From: Kappaphycus alvarezii
Taxonomy: Eukaryota > Rhodophyta > Florideophyceae > Gigartinales > Solieriaceae
Direction of reading: 5' to 3'
DNA: 64,000 nucleotides
Assembly (NCBI GenBank): GCA_002205965.3
Contig: NADL03000862.1
Span: forward strand, 434,001 to 498,000
Below the pieces are notes generated by a model, which saw only the letters and a program-made list of their open reading frames with translations, was not told the DNA's origin and searched no databases. Every line of letters starts with the position of its first letter. The first letter of the stretch is position 1. The translations under genes and the position numbers were made by a program. Below are positions 31,286 to 42,540 of the stretch, in pieces.

Positions 31286-32195
31286 CTACCAAACATTGGA
31301 CACGATTATCCCAAATTCGCTCATCTGTACTTTGCACTCTGGCGAGAGATGCCCCTTCGCATAGCAAAAGTGACATATGATCACAAGAAGTCTATTGAAC
31401 TGACGGTCGTCCTTCCAACCTGTACGACTGCGTTCCACATGAGCGAAGTACCCCTGAAATGCGACACGGGGTGCTGTTATGATGCGAGGTCCCATAGATA
31501 ACAGATGATCGTCTTCTGTCGCTGATGAAGACTGCACAGCAGTTATAGGGGGATCGGACGTCTGTATCAACGACCCTTCTTTGCCGAAATAGGCTTATCC
31601 TTCGCCTCGGTGAACTGAATGCCCGAACTGGGAAAAACTCTAACGGAGCCCTTTCGATATCCCTGCAATAAATGCCGCTTATGGCCTTTCAATTTTGGCC
31701 CTTAATAGTGGCATTGGCGTCTGACGGGGCTTTGAGACTACAAGTCGAGCACGGAACGTATTAACAGGACAAAGTTAGTACTTCGTCCTGTGCATAGTGA
31801 AAATTTTGTTGAAATCATAGCTTGCCCTTCGAGGCTTCCCTGTACCTGGAAACTAGTGCCCTTATATATGAGATGAGATCATCCACAAAATAGGTGGTCT
31901 TCTCCCATTCTGGGAATACATTCCCACATCGGCTATTAGCCTTGGATACATTCATTGCGAACAAGGATTCATCTTCCCCTGAATTCTGTTTCAACGAGCG
32001 TAACTGCTTTGTCGAGGCACGAATAGCATTTGGGGTTCCGCACGTACGAAGCATATACTGTACGGCCTCCGGCCAAATGGAGATGTCTCCGTTTGGGCGC
32101 GATAATACTGTCTTGATTCTTCGGAGCTGAGCGGCAGCCAGTTCCTTAAGAAAGTAAGGGAGGGCAATGAATACCTGTAGCTCGCTTATTACCAA
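31286..32195 (-). pseudogene. gag: Gypsy C gag
   Basis: The frame 32195-31815 has the Gag core: MLRTCGTPNAIRASTKQLRS, GEDESLFAMNVSKANSRCGN and EWEKTTYFVDDLISYIRALV. After several shifts the frame 31570-31286 carries one zinc knuckle, CHFCYAKGHLSPEC (C-x2-C-x4-H-x4-C). The start codon is not certain, and the 5' end was not found. Confidence 0.7.
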
Positions 32196-32199
32196 GGTT

Positions 32200-33926
32200 T
32201 CGGCTTATCGACAAAACTGGAAAGAAATTCCAACAAAAAGGATCTGATCCCCGCCGGAAAAAGAAGGGTGCCTCATCACGAGGTCATGTCTCTTAATTTG
32301 TGTTGAGCAACTCTAACTTATTAAGAATCTTATGTGATCAAATTGATTCCATTAATCAAGACTGATTCATGATTTTTACATTTACGAATGACACGCGATT
32401 GTTTTAAAGCATTTTTATTGTAATCAAGTAATACACTCGCAAATTCAATCAATTGAAACGTTTTCGATTCTCTGCAAGGTGCATGGCACTTTTGCCTTCA
32501 AATTACCCTGCATTTATCCATCACAGAACAAAGCGGCATCTGAAGAACGTGCGCGTATTTCCTGATTACCTTGTTTAGTTGGCTTTTCGCAGTAGAGAGC
32601 CCAAGCGCGATGAAGATCCATGACAACTCCTCGACCCTTTTCAATGTTTACCACACTTGTAGTCAGTACCGACTCTAATCTCAATATCCTGTCATTATGA
32701 GCCTTGAGATCCGGCACGCATCATGTCCAGACTTGTAACTACACAAGCATATGCCTCTCTCAAGTTCTTTATGTCAACATCAAATGGAACATGACGACAT
32801 ACATTGCTGCAAGTGGCACTTCTTCTTTTCGTGCTTTGACACCCCCCGTAACCTATCCAATCTGGATATGCGTTAGACTCCTTTTCCTTTACAGGCTCGT
32901 ATAATTGATCTCTACTAAATCGCCAGGAAAGGTTGGGATTGTCGCTATCATCGATTTAAACATCACCTTCATGTCTACACAATAGCCGACCACGTAGAAT
33001 GTCCACCTCATGTAACTCAATCTCAGATCCTTGACTAGCGAGGTAAAGAATAACAGGATACGCAAGTACGCCATTTGAAGAGCACTCCTCAGTGTAAAGC
33101 ACATCTGCAAGGCACCACACTTCTAGTTTGCCTATCAAGTCATCCAGTGTCCTGGGAAACTTTATGTGGTCACCACGGTTGGGGAGAACCATACTACTGA
33201 CAACGGAAGGATAGCACTCTCTCACCAGGGTTAAGAGTGAGTCGCACATTGGAAACGGTGCGGAGTACATCTTCACTTTTGTAATTCATTGATATGAGCA
33301 ATGTAGGATAACAAACTGATGTCACAGTGGTAGACGTTCACATGGGAGACGCACGGAGTCTTTTTGCCGGCAATCGGACCGAAACCGAAACAGCTGTACC
33401 TATGCCTTCTCATTATATCTTCCAGAGAATAACATGCTGTTGAATGCTGCGGAAGGGTTGTAATCTTCAATTTTGAATTAAAAAGATGAAGTTACACATG
33501 TTTCTAATAAGCACATCTAACCAAGTTTATCTTCAAGGTATAAAGCCTTTCTTCTTCCATTGAGAAACTGTCGTTAAAGAATGAGCAAAATCAAAACTTG
33601 TTCCCAATTGGAACTCTGGTACCACAGCCTTCATTGATTTATCCCCTCTATTGTCCTATGGAAGCCTGCTGAAGTGCGCAAGCATGCCAAGAAATCGAGA
33701 ATAAAAGGACCTCCCAAGTCGAGTTGACGTATCACTATGCCAGCGTGTCGCTCTCGACGAGCCCGTAAAATGGTTCAAAGAATGGCTGATTACAAGGAAT
33801 CAATTCATGAAAAGAAAATAAATAAAAGCAGCTAGAATCCTAAGCAAGCAAAGGAACTCCAGTACTGAGAGTTCGGACATTGAGAATGGAGCCAAAATTA
33901 GGGAAGAGGATGCTGTTGAATCACCA
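32200..33926. other. Spacer, no gene recognised
   Basis: Minus-strand frames at 32514-32717, 32956-33276 and 33273-33470 lie close together. The latter two might be parts of one old protein, but I see no known motif. The missing 5' LTR of gypsy C may begin here. No repeat of the 13600-15480 region was noticed. Confidence 0.3.
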
Positions 33927-35377
33927 GTGTTTCGGTTGAATATTTTGGCAAAATCTGCTGCCGAATCACGGAGGGATATATCAATTGTTCCAGGTAAGAT
34001 GCGAATTTGCACTGGTGGGTCCAAAGGAATCGCTAGAAGCGATTGCTCGGAAGGCACGCTTCCTTTAAAGAAGGTCATTCTCGTTAAAGCAGAAGTCGTT
34101 GGGTTACCTGACAGAATAACGAACAGTGCTGTTCTGAACCGATGTCTTAGCTCTGACTTATTTCATGGCACATCTCCCACGTCCACGGAAGGAGCCATAG
34201 TGGACAGAAGGGAAACAAATAATGAAACAAGGTCGCTGAACTATGACCACTCCCCGGCACCCCTCCAACGGGGATTGTTCAGAACAGAGCAAAGGGAAGT
34301 TGAAGGGTCACCAGATGGGAGGCTTCCGGAATCCATCGGTGCCGATGAAGAGAGAATAACGCCTGGATCGGCAGAGCGAGGTTTCAGATCACCCTTTGAC
34401 ATGAAAAAGAGCTCTGGTGCAATGAGAGCTTTGCTCAAATAGTTTCAGTATGAAGAAATCAAGAAACTTAGAAGAGAGTTTCAAGGTATGCAAAGCAAGA
34501 TCCTGAGGCACAACAAAAAACATCGAATCAGATCAGAGATCAGGATGCCAAACTTGACAGTGTGATTGTTGTGACTATTAATGGAGGGGGGGAACTTTCT
34601 AAGTCGAAGTTCGACACGAGAAGAGCATACTTCTTAGAAAAGTACATCCTCTACGGAGAATTTGTTTTCAGCACAGAAGTACTGTCTTAACTATCTTGTT
34701 TCAACATCCACAGTTTGATCGAGGAAAAGCGTTCCAACAGAAGTACTTCTGGGCTGGCAAGAGCAGTTGGTGAAGTGATACGAGTGATTATCTTCAGCTT
34801 GCCAACGGAAAAGACGAAGAGGATGTACAATGAGGGATGAGGATTGACGCATCGCAAATTTCAGTGTGCAATGGTCAGTGGTGCCTTATTCAACGTGCAA
34901 AATAAACGATTTGACACTTTTATCGAGGAAGAAGCAGGAGCGTCACAACCTGGAAACTGTGAGGAGTCATTCCGTGGCAATTGTATTTGTGAAAATGATG
35001 ACATTCCAAATATGCAACCGAAGGGATGCTTGGTTGGAGAAGGGATATGTTTTTACCGAACATATTCTTTGTGCCCGGAGCATAGTTGAGACGAAGCGAA
35101 AGGAGAATGAACAGACAAGCTTAGGAATGAGCCGTCGCAGCACGATATTGCTGCCCATGGAGCTCGATCATTGCATAGGCTGGTAGCCGCTCATCTCCAC
35201 CAATCTAGAGAGAAAGCGAAAACAGCGTTCTTCTGCGACATAGGGTTCCTATTCGTCGAACAGTGCAAGTTCAACCCTGAACTTGATCAGAGAACTGCCA
35301 AGATATATTTCAAAGAAGAATACTCTTCCGACTGGCAGAATGGGGAGCTTACGCCACCTTTTCTGAGCATTTTGTGA
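33927..35377 (+). pseudogene. Unidentified broken coding region
   Basis: Plus-strand frames line up in one direction over 1.45 kb. 33927-34442 (171 codons) ends just before an EEIKKLRREFQ coiled-coil-like stretch. After a shift comes KFDTRRAYFLEKYILYGEFV and then IEEKRSNRSTSGLARAVGEV. 34844-35089 carries LTHRKFQCAMVSGALFNVQN. 35171-35377 carries SREKAKTAFFCDIGFLFVEQ. Taken together they look like one decayed protein of 400 or more residues with an acidic, Ser-rich N-terminal part. I do not recognise the family. It sits beside the Myb/Harbinger pair and might be cargo, another transposon gene or a host gene remnant. Confidence 0.35.
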
Positions 35378-35612
35378 GCTCAATTTCTTACTAATAATTA
35401 CAACACTGTCAGCTTTTCCCAGACGTTTGGCAGTTGTGGTGGACAACGACGCTCATATATGGTCAGTTACACAAGCGTATTTCAGCAAGTTTTCTGCAAC
35501 AACTGTCCTTTTCTGACGCGAAAGCAAGCCCAACTCGAGGAGACCTCTGCCTGGACTCGAGACTCCCCGCGCACCAACCATCACCCTCTAAAAACGCTGT
35601 TGTGACTCCGCC

Positions 35613-36710
35613 ATGGCTGGAGTGCGAAATGAATCCTCTACCGCGCGCTGCCCTCATTCCGGTCAGGCACCTGATTCCCCATTTCCTCTTTTTGTTCTAT
35701 CAAGTGCCCTATGAGCCCCCACCGAGGCTTTTCGTGTCAATAACCAGACCGTTGCGGTTGTAGAGGATCTTGACACGTCCGCTGCAACATCGTCACCGAC
35801 TCAAGCACCCCAGGCCAGGCCAGTAAAGCATGGTAGGTATTTACCGCACGAAGACCTCATAATCGTGCGAGAAGTAGCGACAATTTGCGCCCATATCCGA
35901 AGCAGTGGAAACGTTAAGAGTACTTTCGTGCTGGTGGCACAAAAAGTCAACAAAACACCAAAATTCTCAACTATGTTAATTGAAAGGCATGAAGAGACCG
36001 TTACAAGCGTCTAGAGGGCTAAATTTTTGTGCAGGATGATCGAAATGCAGGGTTGTCGGGAGTAGCTGGTGGTGAGATGGGGGAGTTGTATCAGGTGTTG
36101 GCTCAAATGAGAGAGGAGAAGGATTTCTTTAATAGGGAGAAGGGTGCCATCATGAACGAGAAAGCTAGGAAGGAAGAGGAGAAAGAGTGCCTGAGACGAC
36201 AAGTGGTAGAAATGGATTTGCTTCGAAAGTTTCAAAGGGAGGCTTCCGACTCGGGGGATAGTGCGGAAGATTCGGATCTCACTATCGATCTGGTTGATGG
36301 GGAATGAATTTCTAGTGCTCATAGCAAACTGCGCGCGGCCATCTATTTTATATCTCTGTTGTCTTTGTCTTGTTTGCGTATAGCTTGAATGAAGCTGATC
36401 TTGCTCGGGTAAGACTGGAGTCAGAGAGGCTAAAGTTTGAGAAGGAGAGGTAAGAGAAGGAGCTTCAGGAGCGTGAAAATGTGAGAGCGGAGCGACATAG
36501 TGAGCGCGAGGATGCATAGGACACTGAACTTGAGAAGTTCAAATTTTTTCTAGATGCGATTCGTGAGAGGAAATGAGAGCGTTTACTGTTACCGAGTTGC
36601 TCGAAAACGGGCGAAGATTCCCTGCGCCCGGGGCACTCGCTGCGGCTCGCGCTGGGAAAAAGCTTTGTGCTTTGCTCCTCAAGAAGCACCATAACCTCTA
36701 TTGTTGATTT
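35613..36710 (+). pseudogene. SANT/Myb-like protein with coiled coil, probable Harbinger partner
   Basis: The ATG at 35613 sits in a good context (CCGCCATGG). After a short Ser/Pro-rich lead with one stop near 35710, the frame reads GRYLPHEDLIIVREVATICA and ends with PKFSTMLIERHEETVTS. This is the pattern of the SANT/Myb-like domain of transposon-linked proteins ('...DDL.LLREV......A..G......F..VA..VN'). Past a frame change near 36010, a Glu/Lys-rich coiled coil follows (MGELYQVLAQMREEKDFFNR) with an acidic Asp/Ser end at 36307. More Lys/Glu-rich coding continues with stops to about 36700. PIF/Harbinger elements normally encode such a DNA-binding partner for their transposase, and a Harbinger transposase lies next to it facing the other way. 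Confidence 0.5.
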
Positions 36711-36719
36711 ATTACTCCA

Positions 36720-37574
36720 TGGTAAGAGATGCTACACCAAAGTAGCGCGAGATTTAGTTTTCATAGAAGCAACTGTGTGGGTTGATCATAAGCAGACTTC
36801 CAATGTTAAGCTGACCAACTGGTGACTCGCTCTGTTTCATCTTTATCTTCGCGTCGCACTCACAGAAGTACATCTTTACCTCCTTTAATATCCACTCCAC
36901 CGCGATTCGCATACTTGACATGGAATTGTTGAAAGCCATTTGGTTTGAATTCATCTGGCTTCCTTGAAACGGTACCTCCATGAAAGAGCGACTGTTATAA
37001 CCTGAGTCTCCTTATATGACGTACTGCACACTGTTGAATACTATCTGCGTCTCCAGAGCTGTGTCTAGTCCGCTCTATACATACATGAACTATTCATACT
37101 TGCGCCCTTCTACAGGTCCGTATGCATGTAAAATTATACCGTCTGGTGTGTTTACGGTCTGAAAGTTGATGGTTTGCTTCCTCCTATGCCCGTTATACAC
37201 CACAAGCTGGCGCATATAGCCCTTGGTACGGGCAACATCGATCATGGTTTCATTTATAAAGCCAATAAAAAACTTGGCAACGCAGCACCTGTAACGTTGA
37301 TCGCTTTGCTGAAGCGCTCAGCTCGGGTCTTAACAAAAGATTGTGCAATGATCCCCAGTATTAAGTGGCCTCTTGCGTCAACAAACTTGTCCATTGCCTC
37401 CCATAATCTCTCTGAGATCTGGGAGGGATGCTTCCCAAGTAGTGTGCATATATCCTCCCCGCGATCAGGCACAGACATTCGACGCAACACCAGACTAGTC
37501 GACAGAATAGTGTAAACAGCGTATCGGTTTCGTGTTGTGTGTGTTTTGCTCTGCAGCCTGCCAAGCACAGGCAC
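36720..37574 (-). pseudogene. PIF/Harbinger (DDE_Tnp_4-like) transposase relic
   Basis: The frame 37574-37254 carries VLRRMSVPDRGEDICTLLGK and the helix-turn-helix-like SQISERLWEAMDKFV that precedes the catalytic domain. Past a shift, LVVYNGHRRKQTINFQTVN and TPDGIILHAYGPVEGRKYE follow. Then GDSGYNSRSF gives the second catalytic Asp. The frame 36981-36754 has NNSMSSMRIAVEWILKEVKM, with the catalytic Glu. The first catalytic Asp of 'FIDGT' appears as Asn in FINETM. At least two stops and two shifts break it. No terminal inverted repeats with a 3-bp duplication were found by eye. Confidence 0.75.
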
Positions 37575-37619
37575 CAGAATAACTATATCAATTTTGTAAA
37601 CTTAAACAAAAGAAGCGCT

Positions 37620-38127
37620 TCTCTGTCGCTGAACCAATTAAAGTTAAAAGTAAATTCAGTAGCAGCTATGCGTGCGGATCTATCAGTAAGGAATGCTGTT
37701 TGCTGTACCCATGTGATGTACTCCGTCGCTATTGCGAGGAGGCTTGCAAAGCTGGTAAAAGGCGAGCTGTGCTGATGAAGTTGTAAATATCGCTTGCTTA
37801 TAACAGCAAGTAAAGTATCGTAAACCGCTTTGCGGTATTCGCAAGCAAAAACTGCTTCTACGACATTGTAAGGGGTGCGAGCAGTGGAGTATGGAGCTGA
37901 TGGGGGAGTAAGGGATCTAGGGATGTGTCACGTGGCTTGTGCTCTGTTGCATACTCAAAAGCCCTTTACTGTAGTCCTGTCACACCCATGAAAGCCATAA
38001 AGGGGTAAAAAAACTACTCATATTTCGTGATTAAGATACTTGCTTCGGTTGGTGCGACATGTGTGCCCCAACGTAGAAGCATTCTGACAGAGTTCCGCGG
38101 TTTCATAAGCTCCCTAATAAGAACATT
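37620..38127. other. Spacer, no gene recognised
   Basis: No recognised feature. One end of the Harbinger relic may lie here. An imperfect inverted sequence around 'cgcttgcttat...gcaagc' at 37790-37860 is too weak to call. Confidence 0.3.
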
Positions 38128-38508
38128 ATGAGACTTATACATCACCATACTGACGACGCTAGTGAAGGCAGTGCGGTCGGTGAAAATAAGGAAGCTGATT
38201 TGAAGGACAAGGCCATTCTGGAGGATTTGCTCAGGTTTTATGAATATTTCGTGTTACTCGCGGAGTGTGACGTCTTTTTGGTACCAAGTGACGCCAAATT
38301 ACGAAGGATTAGCTCTGGGCATGTGCATAAGCTGCGAATATATATCAATGTTCTGGAGGTTTCGGTCAACTACATTGAAGAGTTTCCACAAGCACCGTCA
38401 ATGGAAATATTACTTCGTCTGCATAAGGGTTCCTTCCGCTCAATTTATGCTTTAGCTGCATTGTTCCGTGTCTTAAGTAAAGAATTCATACGGTCCCCAA
38501 ACATGTAG
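38128..38508 (+). CDS. Hypothetical protein, 126 codons
   Basis: An ATG-started frame with an acidic, His-rich start (MRLIHHHTDDASEGSAVGEN) and a helical, aliphatic body (YFVLLAECDVFLVPSDAKL, EILLRLHKGSFRSIYALAAL). There is no signal peptide, no clear membrane span and no known motif. Neighbouring sequence to 39660 holds further short plus frames that could be decayed continuations. It may be a chance frame. Confidence 0.2.
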   Translation: MRLIHHHTDDASEGSAVGENKEADLKDKAILEDLLRFYEYFVLLAECDVFLVPSDAKLRRISSGHVHKLRIYINVLEVSVNYIEEFPQAPSMEILLRLHKGSFRSIYALAALFRVLSKEFIRSPNM

Positions 38509-39925
38509 AACTGTGTCATTTCAGATACTGAAGATGTCACATGTAGTATGTGAACACTAGCCACATTCATGTCCGCGAAGCGCACTACCATCATCCAACT
38601 CAATACGAAGTGCTTGAGGGTATATGACAAGGGATATGACGTCATTCATCAACCAGACAATCACAGGAACGCAGAAATACGAACTGATGAAAATAATCGG
38701 GGTGAGAGGAATGTTAGAGTTACCACAATGCAGATCAATGCAGTACTGCTTTGATGTCAAGTACTTTGGACTGCCCTCAGCTTGGTTTACTGTAAGTTTC
38801 ATTCAAAATACATCTGAAGTCGCGGCTTTTCACCCACTACAGGCGGAGCAGGGGTCCTTTTACAAGGGTCACTACAGATTCATCTACAGTTATTTGGATC
38901 CAGAGCTGTGTCTAGAACAAGTCATGAACTCATGACTTAACTCAGGAACGCAAGAATTTACGCATAGCAATGATCAAAACTAGAAATCCGATTCTACGTA
39001 TTCGGTTCTACTAAAAATACTAAATAGAGTGTCACTGGTTGTAAGATTTCTTGTAGTTTGCACGATACTGATCAGTGTAGTTTGGACGGTACGGTTCCCT
39101 TGTGTTGATGTTAGTATCAGTATTTCCACGGTGATATTCTTGTTTTTCGTGAGTCAAATCTTTTGCTGTAGCGTTGTTTCCATAGTCATCACTTCGACGC
39201 GCATGCGGGTCACACTGATTCTGTCCCCTTCCCCCGTAGACTGATCCCCATGCTCTTATCCATGACTACCATGGTCATACCCGTACGACGCTCTGCCTCC
39301 AGAGGAGGAAGAGTCGTTCCTATATCGATTAATGCCATTAAAATAACAGCCATCTTGATTGTATGGGTCCCAAGAGCTATTGTTGCCACCGTACGATCTG
39401 CCATGATCATGGAGTGGTAACATTCCAAGAAATTGTGAAGTACATCACAGATGCATATCATTCCTTTTTTCTTCATATTTCAGAAGACAAGCCATTCCTG
39501 GTATTCTATTCATTGGCAAAAAGGCTTCACAAAACTCCTGAAGGGCGAAAATTTGGAAAACCGTACGGCTTTAACACACTTTATCGTGTCTGTGTTGCTG
39601 AAGCTCAATTAAGTGAGAAGAAATCAAGATCTTTCATCGTTGACAATAAAAGGACTTTTTGAAGTACTTCTTCAAGTCCATTCTTCTTTGCAACTTTGTT
39701 CTTACTGTAGCACAAAGAAATGCCATTGTTCGCAGTTACTGTGAAATTTGCATAGACACCAGTTAATGTGATCCAAATACCTGGAGGATTAATAAATCTA
39801 ACCAGCTGTAGCTCCTGCAAATGTCGGACTGTTTCCGAAGAACTTGTTTATACCAGCCATGCGTTTTTATTAAGGAGGATACAAGTACTTTCATCGTGAC
39901 CTCAAGCTAGAAATTAAGCACACAT
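38509..39925. other. Spacer with a possible Gly/Ser/Tyr-rich exon remnant
   Basis: On the minus strand at about 39420-39240 one frame reads GGNNSSWDPYNQDG, then NRYRNDSSSSGGRASYGYDH. That is a Gly, Ser, Tyr and Asp-rich low-complexity stretch like the tails of RNA-binding proteins. It is short and followed by a stop. A plus frame at 39363-39662 (KRLHKTPEGRKFGKPYGFNT) is not recognised. The rest holds nothing I can name. Confidence 0.25.
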
Positions 39926-40375
39926 TGTTAGTGTAATTTCTTTTCTTTGCCATTTTTCTGACAGCTGACAACTCGCAAAGAGGCTTACAGTTATTACTCT
40001 ACTCTACCGTTCAACCTAGAACTTGACCGTTATGTTTATGCACTGTACAGTGCTGAAAGCTTGAGCTGATTTACTTTAGATCAGCTCAAACAAGTTTAGG
40101 GTTAGACACTCACCGTCGTCTATATGTCTTCTGGAAACTTCCTTAGATCAACAGAAAGCATCAGTCTACTCGCCTTGAAGTCTGTATAAGCCCCGGTCTC
40201 TCCCCATCTTCTACCGGAGTAAAGTTCCTTACCACCTTCTCCTCTCTCATCTCTCTATCTCGAACCCTCACTCTTACTACCCTTCTTTCTCTCTCTCTCC
40301 TGCTCTCCTGCTCTCCTGCTCTCTCCCTCACTCCTGTCTGGCTCCCTCGCTCCCGCTCTCTCGTTCTGTCCATCA
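39926..40375 (+). repeat. 5' LTR of copia copy 2
   Basis: 450 bp, from TGTTAGTG to CCATCA. Nearly the same as 8630-9078, with small differences in the CT tract and near the start. TATAAG lies at 40185-40190. Confidence 0.78.
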
Positions 40376-40390
40376 GATTATGGACCCAAG
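40376..40390 (+). other. Primer binding site of copia copy 2
   Basis: GATTATGGACCCAAG, the same variant of the half-tRNA(iMet) site as in copy 1. Confidence 0.65.
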
Positions 40391-40472
40391 CCGCTAGCGC
40401 TGCACAAAGACTTATCTCTTTCGCGCTCACTGTCCGACGCGAACCACCTCGAGGCTACCCTACACTCCGTGT

Positions 40473-41727
40473 ATGGAGGAAAACACAGGAGCTCCAAAAA
40501 AAGCATCTAAGGTTTGGTCTGACTCTTTTTCGTCTCTGTACTATCTACTGACCTTCTGTCTTGTGGCCTGTCTTGCGCCTGTCGTCTCTGCACTACCTAC
40601 CTTGGTTGGTTTTGCGGCCCGTCGTCGTTCTTCATCCAAGCACTACAGCACAAAGTCCATTTTGCGGCCCGACTCCTCATTGCTACTCGCCTCGTCTCTA
40701 TGTCACGAACCTTGGTTTTTTTCACAGCCCGTGTCCAGTTTCAACAGTAAGTCCAAATCTCCTCGAAACCTCTTGCTTCCTTATATATTTCACGCTTCTT
40801 TCTCAGACTTCGCCTAATCTCGCAACGTCCTGCCTCCAGTAATCATCTGCCGGTCCGTCTTCCTTCGAGGAGTCAAGATCTCTCCAGGCGAATCTGTCGT
40901 CCGCCGTATCAATTTCACTTCCGACAACGATTCATTAGACCCTGTCCTAGCCCCTCCCAGATGCGAGAAGGCGCAGCTTCGCCCGAAGTGCCGTTTCATC
41001 GACGACTCAGCTATTGAGTCTGACGGTAAAGGCGGTGATATAACCTCCATTGCAACCACTCCGGACGTCGTTTCACTCCCTTCTCACTCTCTGAAGAAGA
41101 TTGTCTCTCCCGAGAAGAAGGATTTTCCTCAACACATCTTGGCATTGGGTATAAAAAGAAAGGCCCGCAATCGGAAACAACTCCAATAATCCAGTCAAGC
41201 TCCGCTCAAAGCCTCTATCCGTCTCTGCAAGCCGTGTGTCGAAACCAAAGGGTCAGAAGAAACCAGTTACAAACGTAGCTGCCCCAATTCAAGTTACTAA
41301 CTTGATCTCTCTTACTCTAGCACCTTCGACACCTCCAGTTCCTGCTCCAGTCACTCTCACCCAGCCTCCTTTATCGCCTACGGTGCCGCCTTTTTCTGCT
41401 GACCCTCCAGCGTTATGAATCCCGACTCCGCTCACTGTCGAGCCCCTCTCTCCGGCTCCACTTCCTTCGTCCACTGTTCCTTCTCCTCCACCTCCTTTGG
41501 CACCCATAATACCATTTGTTTCGGAACCCAAGTCTTCTTTCCTCATTTGTGATCTCTGTCAGCTCAAAGTATCGGGTCGGAAGCAACTTGCTCAACACAG
41601 AGGTGGTAGGAAGTGCCGCAACAGATCTGAGCGGAAGTCGGCTATTACTACTTGTGCCCACTGTAGCCGCGTCTTCCAAACTAGAAACAACCGCAACAAA
41701 CATATTGACCACAAACACAAAAATTAA
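40473..41727 (+). pseudogene. ORF0 of copia copy 2: Pro-rich protein with two C2H2 zinc fingers
   Basis: The layout is as in copy 1. The ATG at 40473 opens a frame to 41189 with one stop near 40815. A neighbouring frame continues to 41727 with one stop near 41418. The charged core KCRFIDDSAIESDGKGGDI is present, then a long Pro/Thr linker. The two C-terminal fingers are complete here: CDLCQLKVSGRKQLAQHRGG and CAHCSRVFQTRNNRNKHIDH. Gag starts 33 bp later. Because the same lesions are shared with copy 1, either the master copy already had them or these are separate frames joined by splicing or recoding. The function is unknown. Nucleic-acid binding is inferred from the fingers. Confidence 0.6.
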
Positions 41728-41759
41728 ATTTTAATTCACTTGGTCCCATTATACTCATC

Positions 41760-42540
41760 ATGGACTCCTCTTCCGGACCTCGTATTGATAATCTCGACAA
41801 GCTCCGTGATGATAACTTTCACATTTTGAAGGCTCGAATTCAACTCATCCTATCTCTCAGGGAGGATGACAATCATCTTACACTTGATCCTCTGGAAGCA
41901 TCTTCGTCAACTCACTCCGCGTGGCAAAAGGCAGATGCCAAGATAAGAGCCACCATTGGACTCACACTTTCAGATGCTCACCTTGAGCAGGTTCAACATG
42001 CCACCACGGCCAATAAAATGTGGAAACCCATTTGTGATATTTTCGAAAAGCATACTCTCCTAAACGAGCTCGCCGCAAGACGTCGCTTCTATACCGCGCA
42101 GATGCACCCAAATGAGAAAGTTCTACTATTTGCTGCCCGTATTCGCCAACTTGCGGCCACTCTAAAATCCATTTCTGTGTATTTCGACGACAGCTAAATG
42201 TCCATGGTCTTCCTCAATGGCTTGTCCGATCGCTTTGACAGCCCCATATCAGCCCTTGGTGCTTCCAATATCGAAGATGGAAAGCTTTCGTTCGAATCTG
42301 TACAGAGTAGATGTCTCTAAGAAGATAAGCGACATGATCAGCGAGATCGAGACGCACTCAAAGTCCCTGAGACGGCTATACTCCTGGGGACCCAGTCTTC
42401 AAAGCGTCGAACAGGAACTTCCGCAGAAATGTGCAGGCACTGCGGCAGGCATCGTGATAGTAACCGATGCTACATGAAGTTCCCCCATCTCGCTCCCAGA
42501 GGTCATCCAGCTAGAGCTCATCTTGATAAGGCGAGAGGAA
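41760..42540 (+). pseudogene. gag: Copia gag (copy 2)
   Basis: The frame 41760-42197 (145 codons) starts MDSSSGPRIDNLDKLRDDNF and shares the Gag core with copy 1 (NELAARRRFYTAQMHPNEKV). It stops at FDDS, where copy 1 reads on. The core then continues as VFLNGLSDRFDSPISALGAS to about 42315. A shifted frame from 42429 gives the nucleocapsid end with CRHCGRHRDSNRC, an imperfect zinc knuckle lacking the usual His spacing. It would have packaged the RNA. Confidence 0.75.

Larger units (their letters stand above)
27513..32195 (-). mobile_element. Ty3/gypsy element (gypsy C), old and nested
   Basis: Gag, protease, RT, RNase H and integrase follow in order on the minus strand, all with many stops and shifts. 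The integrase is cut at 27513 by copia B and resumes at 24128. The element is further split by gypsy A. I could not find its LTRs. The 5' LTR should lie to the right of about 32200 and the 3' LTR to the left of about 13850. It is the oldest layer of the nest. Confidence 0.8.
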
